64,000 nt of DNA from Agrobacterium fabrum str. C58 (GCF_000092025.1 NC_003062.2:2292001-2356000), one strand, 5' to 3'. Counted from the stretch's first letter, positions 21,915 through 30,832 are shown. Made by a program: numbers and translations. Notes: generated by a model not told the origin, from the sequence alone.

Positions 21915-22532
21915 TCAGGCTTGCAGCACCACGACCCTGGAGCCGACAGGCACGCGGCTGTAAAGATCGATGATGTCGTGGTTCAGCATGCGGATACAGC
22001 CGCTCGACATGGCGTGGCCGATGGATTGCGGCTGATTGGTTCCGTGCAGACGGAACATGGTGTCGTTGCCGCCGCGATAAAGATAAAGCGCCCGTGCGCC
22101 GAGCGGGTTGTTGGGGCCACCAGGCATGCCGCCGGCGAATTTCAGATTACGCGGATCACGGCGCATCATGTTTGCGGTCGGCGTCCAGGAAGGCCATTCG
22201 GACTTGCGGCCGATATAGGCATCGCCCTTCAGCGCAAGCCCCTGCCGGCCGACGCCGACGCCGTAACGCATGGCGCGACCCTCGCCCATAACATAATACA
22301 GCCGCCGCGCCGGTGTATCCACCACCACCGTTCCGGCGGGATGGCTGGTGTCATAGGTGACCTCCTGCCGGCGCAGTTCCGGCTTGACCTTATCGAGATG
22401 CATGGCGGGAAGCGGAAACTTCTCTTCCGGTTTTGCCGCATAATTGAGCCTCTGCTCGCCAATACCGGTGTGCGCGCAGCCGGCCAGAAACAGCGGCAGT
22501 CCGAACAGAACACCACGACGTGAAATAGACAT
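21915..22532 (-). CDS. L,D-transpeptidase (YkuD) lipoprotein
   Basis: Cell-wall enzyme that forms 3-3 peptidoglycan cross-links or attaches proteins to peptidoglycan. The 205-residue protein has a lipobox LAGC with acylated Cys19, preceded by an RR-containing leader. The YkuD catalytic domain (about residues 65-205) carries HGTN (His163) and SSGCIRM with the catalytic Cys179. Agrobacteria and relatives are rich in L,D-cross-links at the growing pole, so many paralogues are expected. It stands alone between the doxX-like and second EamA genes. Confidence 0.92.
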   Translation of the reverse strand: MSISRRGVLFGLPLFLAGCAHTGIGEQRLNYAAKPEEKFPLPAMHLDKVKPELRRQEVTYDTSHPAGTVVVDTPARRLYYVMGEGRAMRYGVGVGRQGLALKGDAYIGRKSEWPSWTPTANMMRRDPRNLKFAGGMPGGPNNPLGARALYLYRGGNDTMFRLHGTNQPQSIGHAMSSGCIRMLNHDIIDLYSRVPVGSRVVVLQA

Positions 22533-22610
22533 GTAACCCCCGCCAAATCATGTGATTAACGAGAGGTATAATTTTATGGTTAACAAATCTCTAATGTGAG
22601 GTTGCAGTAA

Positions 22611-23507
22611 CTAACGTACCGCAACCGACGCCGCAGGTTTGCGATTGGCGAGATAAACCCCCGTCACCGCCAGAACCGTGCCGGCGATCATGGCCGGCGT
22701 CAGGGTTTCCCCGAAAAGCACGGCGGCTTCCACGGCGGCCAGCGGCGGCACCAGATAGATCAGCGAGGCAGCGCGTGAGACCTGCCCGCGCCGGATCAGA
22801 TAAAGAAGCAGCGCCACCGCACCGATGGAAATCGCACCCACGGACCAGCCAAGCGTGGCGGCAAGCCCGAGGCTCCAGTCCACATGCCCATCTTCCAGCA
22901 AAAGCGCGAAGGGAACGGTGACCAGCAGCGCGCCGACATATTGCAATGTCGCCACGGCCATGATGTTTCCGCCATGGACATATTTCTTCTGGTAGAGCGT
23001 GCCATAGGTCACCGACACCATGCCCAGCACATTCACCGCCACGGCATAAAGCGGCACCGACATGCCAAGCGCACCGGTAGCCATCACCTTCGGCAGCACG
23101 GCAATGGCGATGCCGGCAAAACCGAGCAGGAGACCCGCGCGCTGCAGTGGCGAAATTCTCTCCCCAATCATGAAGCGGGCGGCCACCGCCGTCATCAGCG
23201 GCTGCAGGCCGGCGATGATGCCGCCGATCGCGGCAGGCACGCCCTGCCCGATTGCCCACCAGATCATGCCGAGATAAATGCCATGCAGAAACACACCGGA
23301 GAGGATCGCCCGCAGGACATCGGCACGCTGCTTCGGCCACGAAATGCCGGAAAACCGGCAGATCGCCCATAATAGCAGGCCGGCCAGCAGATAACGCAGA
23401 CAAAGGAAGGTCAGCGGCCCGGTATAATAGACGGCATATTTGGCAGTGACCCAGCCGGTCGACCAGAGAAAGACGAAGATGGCCGGAGCCAGACGGTCGA
23501 GCGACAT
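22611..23507 (-). CDS. DMT-superfamily (EamA) transporter, second copy
   Basis: Ten-helix exporter of about 298 residues with two EamA domains. The N-terminal FLWSTGWVTAKYAVYYTGPL segment is typical of this group. ATG 23507 is preceded by CAGGAGAT at good spacing. A longer frame to 23675 contains a charged, non-hydrophobic leader and is rejected. It is not closely similar by eye to the EamA protein at 20.2 kb, so this is not a recent tandem duplication. Substrate unknown. Confidence 0.85.
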   Translation of the reverse strand: MSLDRLAPAIFVFLWSTGWVTAKYAVYYTGPLTFLCLRYLLAGLLLWAICRFSGISWPKQRADVLRAILSGVFLHGIYLGMIWWAIGQGVPAAIGGIIAGLQPLMTAVAARFMIGERISPLQRAGLLLGFAGIAIAVLPKVMATGALGMSVPLYAVAVNVLGMVSVTYGTLYQKKYVHGGNIMAVATLQYVGALLVTVPFALLLEDGHVDWSLGLAATLGWSVGAISIGAVALLLYLIRRGQVSRAASLIYLVPPLAAVEAAVLFGETLTPAMIAGTVLAVTGVYLANRKPAASVAVR

Positions 23508-23952
23508 TGAGCATCTCCTGTGCCGCACGACAATGCCACGGGCTATTGCTCCCGACGGGCGCGATGCGGCGAATTGTTCTTTCTGCGGCCAGGCGCGAAC
23601 CGGCAAATGATCAGGGCCGGTCAGCAAGGCGCTATCCCCCTCGCCATGAAAGGTCAAAGGTGTTTTTGTGATCACATCTTTCAGTTTTTCTGATGCGAAA
23701 TCCGCGATCTTTCAACCGAAAGCGAACGAGTAAAATTTGTGCATTCGCCCACGCTGCACACAGGCCGATCGCTCGCTTCGATCCCGCTACAGCGCGCAAC
23801 CAATCTACCCGTGCTGCATTTATAAGCAAACACCGAAAAAACGCTTCTTTTTTAAAACTCTAGGGCGGTAAAAAATCTTCACGGAGGCCTCCGCATAGTT
23901 CTTGCATTGCATTTCTCGTTGTATTCATATGGCAAAAAAGGGGACATCGAAG
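23508..23952. other. 445-base gap, divergent promoter region, no gene seen
   Basis: Upstream region shared by the minus-strand EamA gene and the plus-strand ATP-grasp cluster. It becomes AT-richer toward 23820-23870. No stable hairpin, repeat or credible ORF was recognised. Confidence 0.5.
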
Positions 23953-25362
23953 TTGGCATTTGACGAAATGATAAATGCGGACAACGCGCCGCGAAGCCCA
24001 TATGAAAACTATAACGAATGGTACAGCCGGCAGGACAGGGCGCACCTGATCCAGAAGTCAAAAGACGCGGAAAACATCTTTCGAAAAACCGGCATTACTT
24101 TCGCAGTCTACGGCCACGCCGACAGTTCAGAAAAACTGATCCCCTTCGATATTATTCCGCGCATCATCTCCGGGCGTGAGTGGCGCAAACTGGCCCAGGG
24201 TATCGAACAGCGCGTTCTCGCCCTCAACGCTTTCCTTGACGACATCTACCACAAGCAGGAAATCATCCGCGCCGGCCGCATTCCCCGGGAGATCATCGAG
24301 AAAAACGTCGCATTCCTGCCGGAAATGATCGGCTTCACGCCGCCTGGCGGCGTTTACACCCACATTGTCGGCACGGATATCGTCCGCACCGGCGAAGACC
24401 AATTCTACGTCCTGGAAGACAATGCCCGCACGCCATCCGGTGTCAGCTACATGCTGGAAAACCGCGAGACGATGATGCAGATGTTCCCCGAACTCTTCCA
24501 TGAGAACAAGGTGCGGCGGGTCGAGGACTACCCCTATCAGCTGCGCCAGTCGCTCGCCTCGCTGGCACCGCCCGGCTGCACCGACAAGCCGCGCGTCGCC
24601 ATCCTTACCCCCGGCATCTACAATTCCGCCTATTACGAACATTCCTTCCTCGCCGACATGATGGGCGTGGAGCTGGTGGAAGGGTCGGACCTGCGCGTCA
24701 TGGACGGCAAGGTCAAGATGCGCACCACGCGCGGTTACGAGGCGATCGACGTGCTCTACCGCCGCGTCGATGACGACTTCCTTGATCCCTTGACCTTCCG
24801 GTCGGATTCGGCACTTGGCGTGCCCGGCATCATGGATGTTTATCGCGCCGGCAACATCACCATCGCCAATGCCCCCGGCACCGGCATTTCCGACGACAAG
24901 GCAATCTATTCCTACATGCCTGAGATCGTCGAATTCTATACCGGTCGCAAGCCGCTTCTCGAAAACGTGCCCACCTGGCGCTGTTCGGAGCCGGACAGCC
25001 TGAAATATGTGCTCGACAACCTTGCCGAACTGGTCGTCAAGGAAGTCCACGGTTCGGGCGGTTACGGCATGCTGGTCGGCCCCACCGCGTCGAAGAAGGA
25101 ACGGGCGCTGTTTGCCGAAAAGCTGAAAGCCCGCCCCTCCAACTACATCGCGCAGCCGACGCTGTCGCTCTCCACCGTGCCGATCATGGTCAAGAACGGC
25201 ATCGCGCCGCGCCATGTCGATCTGCGTCCCTATGTGCTGGTGTCGGACAAGGTGAAGATCATCCCCGGCGGCCTGACCCGCGTGGCCCTCAAGCAGGGTT
25301 CGCTGGTGGTCAATTCCAGCCAGGGCGGCGGCACCAAGGATACATGGGTACTGGAGGATTAA
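23953..25362 (+). CDS. Circularly permuted ATP-grasp protein (DUF404/DUF407 type)
   Basis: Predicted ATP-dependent carboxylate-amine ligase of the circularly permuted ATP-grasp group 2. About 469 residues, with the typical YNEWYSRQD N-terminus, EDNARTPSGVSYMLENRE near residue 165, the VKEVHGSGGYGMLVGP nucleotide region near residue 365, and VDLRPYVL near the end. TTG 23953 is chosen because AAAAGGGGAC lies 9 bases upstream; an in-frame ATG at 23929 lacks such a site. It heads a tight plus-strand cluster with the alpha-E, transglutaminase and methyltransferase genes, the first spacing being 3 bases. The family is widespread but its product is not established. Confidence 0.88.
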   Translation: MAFDEMINADNAPRSPYENYNEWYSRQDRAHLIQKSKDAENIFRKTGITFAVYGHADSSEKLIPFDIIPRIISGREWRKLAQGIEQRVLALNAFLDDIYHKQEIIRAGRIPREIIEKNVAFLPEMIGFTPPGGVYTHIVGTDIVRTGEDQFYVLEDNARTPSGVSYMLENRETMMQMFPELFHENKVRRVEDYPYQLRQSLASLAPPGCTDKPRVAILTPGIYNSAYYEHSFLADMMGVELVEGSDLRVMDGKVKMRTTRGYEAIDVLYRRVDDDFLDPLTFRSDSALGVPGIMDVYRAGNITIANAPGTGISDDKAIYSYMPEIVEFYTGRKPLLENVPTWRCSEPDSLKYVLDNLAELVVKEVHGSGGYGMLVGPTASKKERALFAEKLKARPSNYIAQPTLSLSTVPIMVKNGIAPRHVDLRPYVLVSDKVKIIPGGLTRVALKQGSLVVNSSQGGGTKDTWVLED

Positions 25363-25365
25363 GCC

Positions 25366-26307
25366 ATGCTGGGCAGAACGGCAAACGGGCTCTACTGGAT
25401 GTTCCGGTATATAGAGCGCGCTGAAAACATCGCCCGGCTGATCGATGCAGGCCTGCGCGTTTCACTGACGCGCAGCGGCAGCGGCGATGAGGACTGGGAC
25501 GGCGTATTGCAGAGCGCCGGCGTGCACGAGGAGTTCCTCGAAACGCGCGAGAAGGTGACGGCGGCCAATGCGATAGATTATCTCCTGCGGGACAAGGCAA
25601 ACCCTTCCAGCGTCATGTCCTGCATCGAGGCAGGCCGCAACAATGCCCGCATGGTGCGCACGGCGCTGACGCGCGAGACATGGGAAGCCACCAACGAATT
25701 CTGGATCGAGCTGAAGAACATCCTCGGCCGCAAGCTCAGCCACGCCGAGCTTCCGCAGACCATCGATGTCATCAAACATCGCGCCGGTCTGGTGCGCGGC
25801 GCTTTCCACGGTTCGATGCTGCGCAACGATCTCTATAATTTCTCCCGCATCGGCACCTTCATCGAGCGGGCCGACAACACGGCCCGCATCCTCGACGTCA
25901 AATATTACGTGCTGCTGCCGGCCGTGGCGCATGTGGGCTCCTCGCTCGACAATGCGCAATGGGAATCCATCCTGCGCTCGGTCTCGGCGCACCGCTCCTA
26001 TGGCTGGGTCTATGATGCGGAATACAAACCGGCCAACATTGCCGACTTCCTCATTCTCAACGGCCGCATGCCGCGCTCGCTTGCCTATTGTTACGAGAAG
26101 ATCGCCAGCAACCTCAATTACATCGCCGAGGATTACGGCGAAAGGCACAAGGCGCATGAGACGGCGGAAAGCATCCGCGACAGCCTGCGCAAGACGACCA
26201 TCGCCCGTGTCATGGATGAAGGTCTGCACGAGTTTCTGGAGAGATTCGTCAACCGGAACGGCCAGCTGGGGCAGGAAATCATGGAAGGCTACCGCTTTTA
26301 TCTATAA
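25366..26307 (+). CDS. Alpha-E domain protein (DUF403)
   Basis: All-helical protein of 313 residues that nearly always accompanies the circularly permuted ATP-grasp protein. The start MLGRTANGLYWMFRYIERAEN is the classic family opening, and a second similar segment (FSRIGTFIERADNTARILDVKY) near residue 165 shows its internal repeat. It begins 3 bases after the ATP-grasp stop, which points to translational coupling and a shared complex. The biochemical role is unknown; in related gene sets it has been proposed to work with the ATP-grasp protein in peptide-bond formation. Confidence 0.9.
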   Translation: MLGRTANGLYWMFRYIERAENIARLIDAGLRVSLTRSGSGDEDWDGVLQSAGVHEEFLETREKVTAANAIDYLLRDKANPSSVMSCIEAGRNNARMVRTALTRETWEATNEFWIELKNILGRKLSHAELPQTIDVIKHRAGLVRGAFHGSMLRNDLYNFSRIGTFIERADNTARILDVKYYVLLPAVAHVGSSLDNAQWESILRSVSAHRSYGWVYDAEYKPANIADFLILNGRMPRSLAYCYEKIASNLNYIAEDYGERHKAHETAESIRDSLRKTTIARVMDEGLHEFLERFVNRNGQLGQEIMEGYRFYL

Positions 26308-26328
26308 GCGCGTGGACGGGGACAGCTT

Positions 26329-27150
26329 ATGCGTCTGAAAATCACCCATACGACCGAATATGTCTATGACGAGCCGATGCCCTATGCGTTGCAACGGCTG
26401 CGCCTGACGCCACAGAGCGGCCCGTGCCAGACGGTTGAGGACTGGGATGTCTCGGTCGATGGCGCCACCGTCGAAGTGACCTATGATGACCATTTCGGCA
26501 ACCGGGTCGCGCTGGTGGAAACGGAAGGCCCGCAACGCAAGGTCAAGGTCGTGGCGAGCGGCCTCGTCACCACCGAGGACAAGGCCGGCATGGTCGGCCC
26601 TCATATTGGAAATGCGCCGCTGTGGCTTTTCCTGCGCGAGACGCCGCTGACCAAGCCGGGCAAACTGGTGCGTGAACTGGTGAAGGTCAGCACGGGCGAC
26701 ACCGAGCTTGAGCGCCTGCACGACCTCATGGAGAAGATCAACAGCAAGGTGGAATACATGCCGGGTTCGACCGACACCGAAACCACGGCCGAACTGGCAT
26801 TGGAAGCCGGCAAGGGCGTCTGTCAGGATCATGCCCATATCCTGATTTCCGCCGCCCGGCTGATGGGCCTGCCCGCCCGTTATGTTTCCGGTTATCTGAT
26901 GATGGAAGACGTGGCGGAACAGACGGCCACCCATGCCTGGGCCGAGGTGCATCTTCAGGGGCTGGGCTGGGTCGGCTTCGACGCCGCCAACAATATCTGC
27001 CCCGATGACCGTTACGTGCGCATCTCATCCGGCCTCTGCTACCGCGATTGCGCGCCGATATCAGGCATGCGCATCGGCCCGGCCGGTGAAACCCTGAATG
27101 TATCGGTCACCGTGCAGCAGTCACAGAGCCAGAGCCAGTCGCAGAGTTGA
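26329..27150 (+). CDS. Transglutaminase-like cysteine protease-fold protein
   Basis: 273-residue protein with an N-terminal beta-rich domain (residues 1-80; opens LKITHTTEYVYDEP) and a transglutaminase core carrying the Cys165-His202-Asp218 triad (GKGVCQDHAH, THAWAEV, GFDAAN). No signal peptide is seen, so it is probably cytoplasmic. The C-terminus ends in a short run of Ser-Gln dipeptides encoded by a tandem CAGAGC-like repeat, a likely replication-slippage tract. Third gene of the ATP-grasp cluster, 21 bases after the alpha-E gene. It may cleave or ligate the peptide made by its partners, which is inference. Confidence 0.9.
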   Translation: MRLKITHTTEYVYDEPMPYALQRLRLTPQSGPCQTVEDWDVSVDGATVEVTYDDHFGNRVALVETEGPQRKVKVVASGLVTTEDKAGMVGPHIGNAPLWLFLRETPLTKPGKLVRELVKVSTGDTELERLHDLMEKINSKVEYMPGSTDTETTAELALEAGKGVCQDHAHILISAARLMGLPARYVSGYLMMEDVAEQTATHAWAEVHLQGLGWVGFDAANNICPDDRYVRISSGLCYRDCAPISGMRIGPAGETLNVSVTVQQSQSQSQSQS

Positions 27151-27153
27151 GAC

Positions 27154-27750
27154 ATGACCGCTAGGGACGACGAGACGATCGCCTTTTATAGCGGCCATGC
27201 CACGGCCTATACGTCACGGGGGCAGGCCCCGGACCGCCCGCATCTGGAGACATTCCTGGCGCGACTGCGAGCCGGCGCGAAAATCCTAGAATTGGGATGC
27301 GGCGGCGGACAGGACAGCGAATACATGCTGTCCGCCGGTTTCGATGTTCACCCCACCGATGGAACGCCTGACATCGCAAAGGCAGCGCAAGCCCGGCTCG
27401 GCATTCCCGTCAGAACATTGCTGTTCGAGAATATTGAAGACGCGGCGCTTTATGATGCCGTATGGGCCAATGCCTGCCTGCTGCATGTGCCCCGCCTTGC
27501 CCTGCCGGGCATTATCGGCCGCATCCACACGGCGCTCAAACCGGGCGGCGTTTTTTATGCGAGCTTCAAGGCGGGAGAAGTGGAAGGCCGCGACACGTTT
27601 GGCCGTTATTACAACTATCCTTCCAAAGCCTGGCTTGAGGAAACCTACGGGCAATTCGCCTGGACGGAGGTGGAGATCGAGGCCCGGCAGGGCAGCGGTT
27701 ATGACAAGCTTCCCACCGACTGGCTGCATGTGACGGCCACGAAAGCCTGA
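27154..27750 (+). CDS. Class I SAM-dependent methyltransferase
   Basis: 198-residue methyltransferase with motif I (ILELGCGGGQDSEYML) near residue 45, the acidic residue after strand 2 (HPTDGTPD), and motif IV-like VWANACLLHVP near residue 110. It starts 3 bases after the transglutaminase stop, so it is the fourth gene of the cluster. The sequence belongs to the small-molecule (ubiE/tellurite-resistance-like) fold group, and no specific substrate can be named. Its tight linkage to the ATP-grasp set is notable because that set is usually described as three genes. Confidence 0.82.
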   Translation: MTARDDETIAFYSGHATAYTSRGQAPDRPHLETFLARLRAGAKILELGCGGGQDSEYMLSAGFDVHPTDGTPDIAKAAQARLGIPVRTLLFENIEDAALYDAVWANACLLHVPRLALPGIIGRIHTALKPGGVFYASFKAGEVEGRDTFGRYYNYPSKAWLEETYGQFAWTEVEIEARQGSGYDKLPTDWLHVTATKA

Positions 27751-27867
27751 CCCGGCGCGGCAAGTTGGCGGTTGCGAAAGCACCTCTCTACCGTTTAAAT
27801 CGCGGCATCGATCTGCATGTATGCTCCGGCCTCAACCCGCTCGTGGCAGGCTGGACGGGAGAGGGTT

Positions 27868-28332
27868 TTGTACAGGATTTCCGACTATCGCGACTGCCAG
27901 TCCCATGGCCCCACCATCGCGGAGCGCGTCTGGACGGCATGGTGGCAGGATAGCGGCCTCAAGGTCGGGGACGTCGCGGAGCACCTGCAGGACATGACCA
28001 ACCCCCATAAGCTGCCCACCGGCTTCGTCGCCCATGATGGCGATGACTATGTCGGCTCCGCCTTCCTCATCCATTGCGATCTGGAGGAGCGCCCGCAATA
28101 TCTGCCATGGGTTGCCGCTCTCTGGGTAGAAGAAGGCAGGCGGCGCTCAGGCGTTGCCCGCGCCCTGATGCAGGCCGCAACACAAAGGGCCGCCGAACTC
28201 GGTCATGAGGCCAGCTATCTCTGCTGCCAGCGCGATCTCGAAGCCTATTACATCAATTGCGGCTGGACCGTTCTGGAACGCGGCGTCGGCAAACATGATC
28301 TGACGATGCTGACTTTCAGCACGAATATCTGA
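27868..28332 (+). CDS. GNAT-family N-acetyltransferase
   Basis: Predicted acetyl-CoA-dependent acyltransferase of about 154 residues. The acetyl-CoA-binding region reads VAALWVEEGRRRSGVARALMQ (R/Q-x-x-G-x-A form) near residue 85, followed by AELGHEASYLCCQRDLEAYYINCGW, typical of the GNAT C-terminal strands. TTG 27868, preceded by GGGAGAGGG, gives a natural start for the fold. ATG 27817 adds 17 unlikely residues. It follows the methyltransferase after about 120 bases. Substrate unknown. Confidence 0.8.
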   Translation: MYRISDYRDCQSHGPTIAERVWTAWWQDSGLKVGDVAEHLQDMTNPHKLPTGFVAHDGDDYVGSAFLIHCDLEERPQYLPWVAALWVEEGRRRSGVARALMQAATQRAAELGHEASYLCCQRDLEAYYINCGWTVLERGVGKHDLTMLTFSTNI

Positions 28333-28423
28333 GCGGCAGCACACCCGCGAAACACCTGCCGGGCCGCCCAGGCCGCCGATCCGGCGGGCAGGACCGCGCG
28401 ATGTTACCGGCTGCTTCCTATTC

Positions 28424-28939
28424 CTATTCTTTGCCTTCGGCATCCACACGACAGGCCATCATGATATCGTCGATTTCCCGGCCCTCGTGCAAAATCCCGC
28501 CCGGCACGCATCCTATCTGCGAAAAACCTGCCCGTTTATAAAAGCTGGCAGCGGCGGGGTTTTCAGCGCTCACTGCAAGCTCGATCTGGCGGATGCCGTT
28601 GTCGCCTGCAAAAGACTTCACGGCCTCCAGAAGCGCACGGGCAATGCCGGTTCCCCGTGCTTCGGCCCGCACGTAAACCATGATCAGCGTCGCCCTGTGA
28701 GCCATCTTGCTCGAACCCTGGCGCATCAATCCCATGATCCCCACGGGCGCATCATTCCAGAACGCCGCGAACACATTATTCTGGGTCAGCCGCGTCCGCC
28801 ATTCGTCTGCCGACAGCTTCTCCCAGTCGGCTGCCGTGCTCGCATAGGCCGCAGGTTCGGTCCGGAGAGCTTCGAGCCGCATCGCGCGGAAGATGTCCAC
28901 ATCCTCCTCCGTCAGCCGCCTTATAGTTGTTTCATCCAC
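28424..28939 (-). CDS. GNAT-family N-acetyltransferase
   Basis: 171-residue GNAT protein beginning at GTG 28939 (GGAG six bases upstream). It opens with IRRLTEEDVDIFRAMRLEALRTEP, a common GNAT start. The acetyl-CoA site VRAEARGTGIARALLEAV is near residue 95, followed by LAVSAENPAAASFYKRAGF. It resembles the RimI/PhnO-like amine acetyltransferases but no substrate is evident. It is convergent with the other GNAT gene, separated by 91 bases. The two are not obviously close paralogues. Confidence 0.85.
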   Translation of the reverse strand: MDETTIRRLTEEDVDIFRAMRLEALRTEPAAYASTAADWEKLSADEWRTRLTQNNVFAAFWNDAPVGIMGLMRQGSSKMAHRATLIMVYVRAEARGTGIARALLEAVKSFAGDNGIRQIELAVSAENPAAASFYKRAGFSQIGCVPGGILHEGREIDDIMMACRVDAEGKE

Positions 28940-29103
28940 CTTGAACTCCGTCTTTCATCGGCCATCTGTATCGAGAGGTGCCCCAATTCCATAGCCGATC
29001 TGCAACACCGGAGAAACAGCCACCACCAATGTTCTAATCGCCGTGACCATGGCATATGGATGTCGGGCGGCACTCGAAAACTTATCATCATGGGAAGAGG
29101 ACG

Positions 29104-29517
29104 ATGATGAAACCACCATCCGCCATTATGGAAACCGCGCTCTATGCGGATGATCTGGACGCCGCCGAGGCATTTTACCGGGACGTGTTCGGGCTTGAAA
29201 TGGTGCTGAAACTGCCCGGCCAGCTGGTTTTCTTCAAATGTGGCCGGCAGATGCTGCTGCTCTTCGATCCGCAGGAATCAAGCCGGGCAGACGCCAATAA
29301 CCCCATTCCCCGCCATGGGGCGGTGGGGCAAGGCCATTTCTGTTTCTACGCTGACGACAAAGCGGAAGTGGACGAATGGAAGACGCGCTTCGAGGCGCTT
29401 GAGATTCCCGTCGAGCACTACCATCGCTGGCCGAATGGCAGCTATTCCGTCTATATCCGCGATCCCGCAGGGAATTCGGTAGAGGTCGGGGAAGGCAAGC
29501 TGTGGGGATTCGAGTGA
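29104..29517 (+). CDS. VOC-superfamily protein (glyoxalase/bleomycin-resistance fold)
   Basis: 137-residue single VOC protein. It shows ETALYADDLDAAEAFYRDVFGLEMV at the N-terminus and the metal-site strand GHFCFYADD plus VYIRDPAGNSVEVGE at the C-terminus, the latter holding the conserved Glu ligand. ATG 29104 has GGGAAGAGG upstream; the frame is open further up to 29056. Possible roles include ring-cleavage dioxygenase, glyoxalase or antibiotic binding. None can be picked. Confidence 0.85.
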   Translation: MMKPPSAIMETALYADDLDAAEAFYRDVFGLEMVLKLPGQLVFFKCGRQMLLLFDPQESSRADANNPIPRHGAVGQGHFCFYADDKAEVDEWKTRFEALEIPVEHYHRWPNGSYSVYIRDPAGNSVEVGEGKLWGFE

Positions 29518-29572
29518 AGTCCGGACCACCTGTCACACAACGGTCGAGAAAGAAACGGCGATCCCTTCCTCC

Positions 29573-29656
29573 GTCATCCTCGGGCTTGTCCCGGGGATCT
29601 AACCACGTCGCGTAAATCAATCGCTTGCAGATCCTCGGGACAAGCCCGAGGATGAC
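29573..29656. repeat. Long intergenic inverted repeat, 28-base arms
   Basis: Arms at 29573-29600 and 29629-29656 are reverse complements with a single mismatch and a 28-base AT-richer loop. It lies between the converging VOC and gguC genes. The arm pattern (TCATCC...GGGCTTGTC...GGATC) resembles the element at 5241-5353. It may act as a two-way terminator or be a mobile palindrome of the rhizobial intergenic type. Confidence 0.85.
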
Positions 29657-29717
29657 GTCGAGGGGGAGTGACGCAGGGCGCCCCACCCTCGACCATTGTC
29701 ATACGCAGTCCGTCAGA

Positions 29718-30713
29718 TCAGATCTGCCGAACCACGATCTCTTCTTCCGAATCCACCGCCAGCGGGTTCTTCAGCGGCAGGCCGAAACCGGCTGCCTCGA
29801 TTTCGAACACGTCACCCGCTTCCGGCTTGATGCCTTCCGCGAAGGAGAGCGTTGCCGTGCCGAACATGTGCACATGCACGTCGCCCGGCGCGCGGAACAG
29901 GCCATATTTGAAGTGGTGATATTCGAGGTTCGCAAAGGTGTGGGACATGTTGTCCTCACCCGAAACGAACGGCTTTTCGAAGATGACCTTGTCGCCGCGA
30001 CGGATGCGCGAGGTGCCGCGAATATCCGACGGTGCTGCACCGACGCGGATTTCCGGGCCGAAGCTGGCCGGGCGCAGCTTGGAATGGGCGAGGTAGAGGT
30101 AGTTGACCCGCTCGGTGACGTGGTCGGAAAACTCGTTCGAGACGGCAAAGCCGATACGCACAGCCTCGCCCTTGTCGGAAATCACATAGATGCCCGCCAT
30201 CTCAGGCTCTTCGCCGCCATCGAGCGCGAAGGACGGAGAGGTGAGAGCCGCACCCGGTGCCGCCGCCACATGGCCGTTGCCCTTGTAGAACCACTCGGGC
30301 TGAACGCCCTTTTCGCCAGCCTTCGGCTTGCCGTTTTCGAGACCCATGCGGAACATCTTCATGGAATCCGTCAGGCTTTCTTCGGCGGCTTCCGTGGTCT
30401 TCTTGTGCATGCTGTCGCGGGTCGCGGCAGAGCCGAGATGGGTCAGGCCGGTGCCGGTCAGATGCAGATGCGCCGGATCGGGATGGGTGATCGGCGGCAG
30501 GAAACGGCCTTCGGCATAGGCCTTGTCGAGATCGACGGCGTCGCCCAGACCATGGGCAGATACGACATCGGCGAGGCTCTTGCCGCCATTGGCGGCTTCC
30601 ATGGCGAGCGCATAAACCGAGGCTGCACCCTTGACGGCGCGCGCCTGCCCGCCTTCTTCGCGAACCGCGACGGTGATGTTGCCACTGGCATCTTTGATCT
30701 GTGAAATGAGCAC
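29718..30713 (-). CDS. gguC: GguC, AraD1-family sugar-acid enzyme
   Basis: Last gene of the chvE-gguABC locus. About 331 residues. It was originally grouped with the transporter but has no membrane segments. It resembles FAH-fold enzymes of the AraD1 group, with metal-site-like segments FGPEIRVGAAP and HVHMFGTATLSFAEGI, so a role in sugar-acid (arabonate or galactonate-type) catabolism is likely. GTG 30713 with a strong GGAGGAAGGAAA ribosome site is preferred to the longer frame from 30764. A hairpin separates it from gguB, so its expression may differ from that of the transporter. Confidence 0.88.
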   Translation of the reverse strand: MLISQIKDASGNITVAVREEGGQARAVKGAASVYALAMEAANGGKSLADVVSAHGLGDAVDLDKAYAEGRFLPPITHPDPAHLHLTGTGLTHLGSAATRDSMHKKTTEAAEESLTDSMKMFRMGLENGKPKAGEKGVQPEWFYKGNGHVAAAPGAALTSPSFALDGGEEPEMAGIYVISDKGEAVRIGFAVSNEFSDHVTERVNYLYLAHSKLRPASFGPEIRVGAAPSDIRGTSRIRRGDKVIFEKPFVSGEDNMSHTFANLEYHHFKYGLFRAPGDVHVHMFGTATLSFAEGIKPEAGDVFEIEAAGFGLPLKNPLAVDSEEEIVVRQI

Positions 30714-30781
30714 GGGATTTCCTTCCTCCGGCGCAATGCGCCTTGTCTCTTCTACGCGGTGCATTGCACCTGCATCTTATG

Positions 30782-30806
30782 AAAGTGGCCGGAAACCGGC
30801 CACTTT
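30782..30806 (-). terminator. Hairpin between gguB and gguC
   Basis: AAAGTGGCCGG (30782-30792) and CCGGCCACTTT (30796-30806) form an 11-bp stem with a 3-base loop. On the plus strand it is followed by more T residues, and on the minus strand the stem itself ends in TTT. It may attenuate transcription into gguC or protect the gguB mRNA end. Confidence 0.65.
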
Positions 30807-30832
30807 TTTGACTGCGATAGGAGTTGGGCCGA

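Noticed and set aside
24127..25215. 362-residue frame antisense to the ATP-grasp gene
   Set aside because: The sense strand carries the conserved family segments; the antisense product shows only a biased Asp/Val/His composition.
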